A DNA stretch of 51,245 nucleotides, from contig CAZXWS010000034.1 of NCBI GenBank assembly GCA_964644605.1, positions 1 to 51,245 of the forward strand. The letters run 5' to 3'. Source of the stretch: CAZLAJ01 sp964644605. Its GTDB lineage: Bacteria; Patescibacteriota; Microgenomatia; UBA1406; GWC2-37-13. Of the stretch, positions 48,298 through 51,245 are shown one piece after another (positions within the stretch are counted from its first letter, which is position 1; every line of letters starts with the position of its first letter). Under the pieces are notes generated by a model. It worked only from the letters and a program-made list of their open reading frames with translations, made no database searches and was not told the DNA's origin. The translations under genes and the position numbers were made by a program.

Positions 48298-49449
48298 ATG
48301 AAAAAAATAACTTTTATACTTCTTGTTGCATTCTTGCTTATTCCTCTATTGCTTTTTGTCCATGCCCAGACTGTGAACGGCGGGAAAAATGCGACACTTC
48401 CTCAAAATAAAACAGTGAATGAAAATTATTTTACTGCCGGAAGCAATGTGATAGTTTCTGGTACTGTCAATGGAGACGCATATGTAGCAGGCGGAAATGT
48501 AGTGTTTGATGGAGAGGTCAATGGAGATTTATTTGTTGCAGGTGGCAATGTGACAATAGCGGGTGTGATAAACGGAAATGTGCGTGCTGCAGGCGGGCAG
48601 ATACATGTGACTGGAAAAATACTGGGAAATGCAACACTAGTGGGAGGCTCGATTACTGTGGTAAATAATACAACTCTTGGAAAAAGTTTGGTGGCAGCAG
48701 GCGGGCAACTGATCGTTATGGCTCCAGTTGGGACAAGTGCAACGCTTGCAGGTGGGACTATAACAGTAGGAAATTCAGTAAATGGGAATTTGCTCGCGGG
48801 GGGGAATCAAATAATTCTTTCTCCGCAAGCTCATATAGCCGGAACCTTGACCTATTACAGTGAAAAGCGAGCTGATATTCAGTCAGGTGCAGTAGTAAAA
48901 GGCGGCGTAAATTTTCATAAAACTCAATATTCTGCAAAAATACAGAAAAATGCGGAAAGTGCCCGTGCTTTCGGGATGATTTTTAGAGTAATAGGTTTGA
49001 TAACAGCTTTTATTATTGGTTCACTGTTTATTCTATTTTTCCCCCGCTTTATGCAGAAGGCTTCGGATCAATTGAGTGAATCGCCGTGGAAGACATTGCT
49101 TGCTGGTTTTTGTATGCTGGTGTTAGCGCCTGTTGTGATGGTGTTACTTTTTGTCACACTTATTGGTATACCGTTTGCACTGCTCTTGTTTGTGGGATAT
49201 GTGATTTATATTTATGTCGCGCAGATATTTGCAGGACTTTTTATAGGGCAAAAAATTACTGAAGGACTCAAATTATCTCAATCACAGTATTTGTCACTTC
49301 TCATCGGTTTAGTGGCTATTGCGCTGGTAAGCTGGGTGCCGGTGCTTGGAGGTTTGGTAGGATTTTTTGTATTGATCGGCGGAATGGGTGCTCTGCTTCT
49401 CACAAAACTCTCTTTCTTCAAACTTCTGCGATCAAAAAATATTCTATAA
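48298..49449 (+). CDS. Exported bactofilin-like protein with C-terminal membrane helices
   Basis: The 383-residue protein has a signal peptide (about 1-23), then a right-handed beta-helix-like region (about 40-200) built of short repeats (VNGDAYVAGGNVVF, VNGDLFVAGGNVTI, INGNVRAAGGQIHV), as in polymer-forming bactofilins. Four hydrophobic helices follow (about 225-370). Bactofilins proper are cytosolic and soluble, so the signal peptide plus membrane domain make this a surface-scaffold variant. No catalytic motif is visible. Confidence 0.78.
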   Translation: MKKITFILLVAFLLIPLLLFVHAQTVNGGKNATLPQNKTVNENYFTAGSNVIVSGTVNGDAYVAGGNVVFDGEVNGDLFVAGGNVTIAGVINGNVRAAGGQIHVTGKILGNATLVGGSITVVNNTTLGKSLVAAGGQLIVMAPVGTSATLAGGTITVGNSVNGNLLAGGNQIILSPQAHIAGTLTYYSEKRADIQSGAVVKGGVNFHKTQYSAKIQKNAESARAFGMIFRVIGLITAFIIGSLFILFFPRFMQKASDQLSESPWKTLLAGFCMLVLAPVVMVLLFVTLIGIPFALLLFVGYVIYIYVAQIFAGLFIGQKITEGLKLSQSQYLSLLIGLVAIALVSWVPVLGGLVGFFVLIGGMGALLLTKLSFFKLLRSKNIL

Positions 49450-49468
49450 ATCTTGCTGTTCTAAAAGT

Positions 49469-49514
49469 AGGTCCAGGCGGACTGTTGTATTGCTCCATCC
49501 CACCCCGGAGGTGT
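49469..49514. repeat. Direct repeat, left copy, flanking the DinB/HxlR/FMN-reductase module
   Basis: GCTCCATCCCACCCCGGAGG plus TGT (49492-49514) is identical to 51182-51204. The preceding 20 bp (TAGGTCCAGGCGGA...) also resemble the other copy at the same spacing. The copies are 1690 bp apart. Confidence 0.7.
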
Positions 49515-50059
49515 TAAAAAGGATAACCCTTGAGGCCTTGGAGTCCTTTTGCTGCGGAAATTTCTCCGGTCAGGCTATCTACATGACTAATAAGTATACG
49601 CATGATAAAGCGGATAAGCGGCCATTCACCTAAACCCCACATTGATAAATCTACTTTTTTATCCCATAAATCTTGATCTTTTAATCCGGCAAAAAATTCA
49701 TCTGATTGAGCATATACCGTGTTAGCGTATTCTTTAAGTTTTGGTAAGTCGGCTTTTACTGTGGTAGACCATTCGGCAAAATTTTTCTCCCAATCAGCAT
49801 CCATGGCAGGATGCTGTGCACTGAGGCCGTTTTTTTCTGCCCAGCCTTGCTCAAGCAATGACTTTGTTTTATTAACCATACTACTGAGTAACATATCTTC
49901 TGAAACGAGTACATGAGTATAGGCAGCGACAATAGGAAGCGCTTTACCAGCAGGTTTGTAATGTGCCACTTCGTCGGTCACTCCTTGCATTGTGGCTTCT
50001 AAAGTTTCGTGGGAGTCTTTGAGTACTTGTCTGAGCATTTCAACTAATTTATTTTCCAT
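49514..50059 (-). CDS. DinB-like metal-dependent hydrolase family protein
   Basis: The 181-residue protein is helical and resembles the DinB/YfiT four-helix-bundle superfamily: LRQVLKDSHETLEATMQGVT, HVLVSEDMLLSSM with a candidate metal His, and FIMRILISHVDSLTGEISAA with a second. Members include thiol-dependent transferases, but activity here is unknown. It has no visible -10 box or Shine-Dalgarno and follows the HxlR regulator gene by 48 nt on the same strand, so it may share its transcript. Confidence 0.7.
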   Translation of the reverse strand: MENKLVEMLRQVLKDSHETLEATMQGVTDEVAHYKPAGKALPIVAAYTHVLVSEDMLLSSMVNKTKSLLEQGWAEKNGLSAQHPAMDADWEKNFAEWSTTVKADLPKLKEYANTVYAQSDEFFAGLKDQDLWDKKVDLSMWGLGEWPLIRFIMRILISHVDSLTGEISAAKGLQGLKGYPF

Positions 50060-50107
50060 AATAATAATTAATTTTTAATTCAGACTTTAATTATAAAATA
50101 ATACTAA

Positions 50108-50431
50108 TTATTGTTTGTGTGAAATGTGTTTTTTGCCCCATTCGGCCATGGTGTGAAGTACTGGCTGCAAGGAACGACCATGGTCGGTGAGAGAGTATTC
50201 TACATGGGGAGGGATTTCTGCATAGACCTTTCTGGAAATTAATTTGTCTGATTCCAGCTCGCGCAACTGTTGTGCAAGCATCTTTTGTGTGATTCCTTGC
50301 ATGTGTTTCATGAGTTCGCCAAAACGTAGTGTCCCTTGTGAAATATGCCACAGTATAAGGAGCTTCCATTTGCCTCCAATTACATTGAGCGTAACACCAA
50401 CAGGTGTACTGGTACAAGTTTTATTTGTCAT
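50108..50431 (-). CDS. HxlR-family transcriptional regulator
   Basis: The 107-residue winged-helix protein has the family pattern: TPVGVTLNVIGGKWKLLILW, LRFGELMKHMQGITQKMLAQ, LRELESDKLISRKVYAEIPP, and VEYSLTDHGRSL. HxlR proteins sense aldehydes, quinones or oxidants through cysteines; this one has only Cys6 near the N-terminus. It diverges from an FMN reductase, which it probably controls through the 111-bp shared region with AAGTA/TACTT words. A TATACT directly abuts the ATG. Confidence 0.92.
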   Translation of the reverse strand: MTNKTCTSTPVGVTLNVIGGKWKLLILWHISQGTLRFGELMKHMQGITQKMLAQQLRELESDKLISRKVYAEIPPHVEYSLTDHGRSLQPVLHTMAEWGKKHISHKQ

Positions 50432-50542
50432 AGTATAGAAAAAGTAAGTATATAACTATTTTGTGCGTACTTGCAGAAAAGTGAATATAAGTATAAACTA
50501 AAATTGTAAAAAAGCGAATATTAAAATTTTTAACTTTATTTT

Positions 50543-51136
50543 ATGGTTACTATTAAAATACTCACAGGCTCGGTAAGACCGGGTCGATTTAATGATCAAG
50601 TTGCAAATTGGTTATACGCGGTTGCGCAAAAAAGGGAAGATATGAAAGTAGAGCTTCTGGATTTATCGAAAATAAATCTGCCTTTTTTAGATGAACCGAC
50701 TCCTCCCAAAATGCATAAATATACGAAGGAACATACAAAAGAATGGTCAAAAACGATTGATGAGGGTGATGGATTTATTTTTATCACTCCTGAGTACAAT
50801 CATTCTTACTCGGCAGTTTTGAAGAACGCGATTGATTATTTATTTTATGAATGGAATTATAAACCTGTTACTTTAGTCAGTTACGGATCGCTGGCAGGGG
50901 GAGCGCGGGCTATAGAACATTTACGTGGTGTTGCGGCAGAACTTAAAATGTATGATTTGCAAGAAAGCATTCTTTTACCAAATTACTGGGGTAACTTAGA
51001 TGAAAAAGGACAGTATAAATTTACTGAAGATTTAGATACACGAGCCAATGAAGTATTAACAGAGCTTATATTTTGGTCAGAAAAAATGAAAGCTGCACGA
51101 GCCGAGTTAAAAGGCGAAAGCGTAGATTTTGATTAA
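50543..51136 (+). CDS. NAD(P)H-dependent FMN reductase (flavodoxin fold)
   Basis: The 197-residue protein has the NADPH-dependent FMN reductase fold: IKILTGSVRPGRFNDQVANW binds the FMN phosphate, FIFITPEYNHSYSAVLKNAI is the family signature, and VSYGSLAGGARAIEHLRGV follows. It would reduce flavins or quinones with NAD(P)H. Pairing with a divergent HxlR regulator is typical of quinone or electrophile defence. No Shine-Dalgarno is present. The right direct repeat lies 22 nt after its stop. Confidence 0.93.
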   Translation: MVTIKILTGSVRPGRFNDQVANWLYAVAQKREDMKVELLDLSKINLPFLDEPTPPKMHKYTKEHTKEWSKTIDEGDGFIFITPEYNHSYSAVLKNAIDYLFYEWNYKPVTLVSYGSLAGGARAIEHLRGVAAELKMYDLQESILLPNYWGNLDEKGQYKFTEDLDTRANEVLTELIFWSEKMKAARAELKGESVDFD

Positions 51137-51158
51137 TTCCAAGCGGATTAATTCTATT

Positions 51159-51204
51159 AGGTCTGGGTGGAAGGCGGGGACGCTCCATCCCACCCCGGAG
51201 GTGT
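51159..51204. repeat. Direct repeat, right copy
   Basis: Matches 49469-49514: 23 identical bases at the right end and a looser match on the left (TAGGTCTGGGTGGA against TAGGTCCAGGCGGA). No gene is seen from here to the window end at 51245. Confidence 0.7.
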
Positions 51205-51245
51205 AAATGCGGGTGATTTGTGGTAGGATTAATGTAAGGTAGTTA

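Overview
The window is AT-rich and gene-dense, uses the standard bacterial code (TGA, TAA and TAG all end genes), and reads like a small-genome bacterium of the Candidate Phyla Radiation (Patescibacteria), most probably of the Microgenomates type. This rests on family content, not on a tree: typical CPR families (DUF5665, DUF5667, T4SS-pilin-like protein, VirD4/TraG-like ATPase, four-domain S1, short Obg), competence genes without biosynthetic pathways, many membrane or surface proteins of unknown role, and numerous short palindromic repeats.

Layout. 1-94 is the start of a transposase-like gene with a possible IS end. 341-4635 holds a PAP2 phosphatase, tRNA-dihydrouridine synthase, a PC4-like protein, Obg, and small DUF5665 and YtxH-like proteins. 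4636-8960 holds an ABC exporter, small membrane or coiled-coil proteins, clustered GTAG palindromes and two decayed genes (one with amber codons, one a frameshifted MprF fragment). 8983-12656 is deacetylase-eno-gpmI. 12717-16908 holds a sorting-signal-like surface protein, a T4SS pilin/ATPase pair and a flavin reductase carrying repeat-derived insertions. 16938-18124 is a toxin-antitoxin island. 18193-26535 is the replication region: S1, a Xer-like protein lacking catalytic residues, RNase H, dnaN, dnaA with a candidate origin, an archaeal-type PIN protein and ComM. 26593-33975 holds DUF5667, HU, RNase Y, RecX-RecA, a UbiA-type prenyltransferase, a cupin and Pgi. 34213-39592 holds a FAD oxidoreductase, PerM, ComFC, thioredoxin, DprA and Era. 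39816-46243 is an O-antigen-ligase-like protein divergent from a 1728-residue alpha-2-macroglobulin-like protein that carries an embedded Hint (intein-like) domain. 46278-47284 is smpB followed by ssrA (tmRNA). 47418-51136 holds a GIY-YIG protein, a Nudix hydrolase, a bactofilin-like membrane protein, and a DinB/HxlR/FMN-reductase module between direct repeats.

How it fits together. Lower glycolysis (Pgi, Eno, GpmI), replication initiation (DnaA, DnaN, RNase H), recombination and DNA uptake (RecA, RecX, ComM, ComFC, DprA, pilin), and ribosome rescue or assembly (SmpB-tmRNA, Obg, Era, S1) form the core. Around it sits a large surface and defence layer: macroglobulin, polysaccharide ligase, deacetylase, exporters, toxin-antitoxin genes.

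The strongest signals beyond ordinary annotation are (i) the Hint domain at the bait-region position of the macroglobulin, (ii) a pervasive promoter layout in which the -10 box lies about 6 nt before the start codon, implying leaderless mRNAs, (iii) a Xer-family protein without its catalytic Tyr and with a 17/6/17 inverted repeat in its own promoter, and (iv) dispersed palindromic repeats, two of which appear to have become coding sequence inside a flavin reductase.
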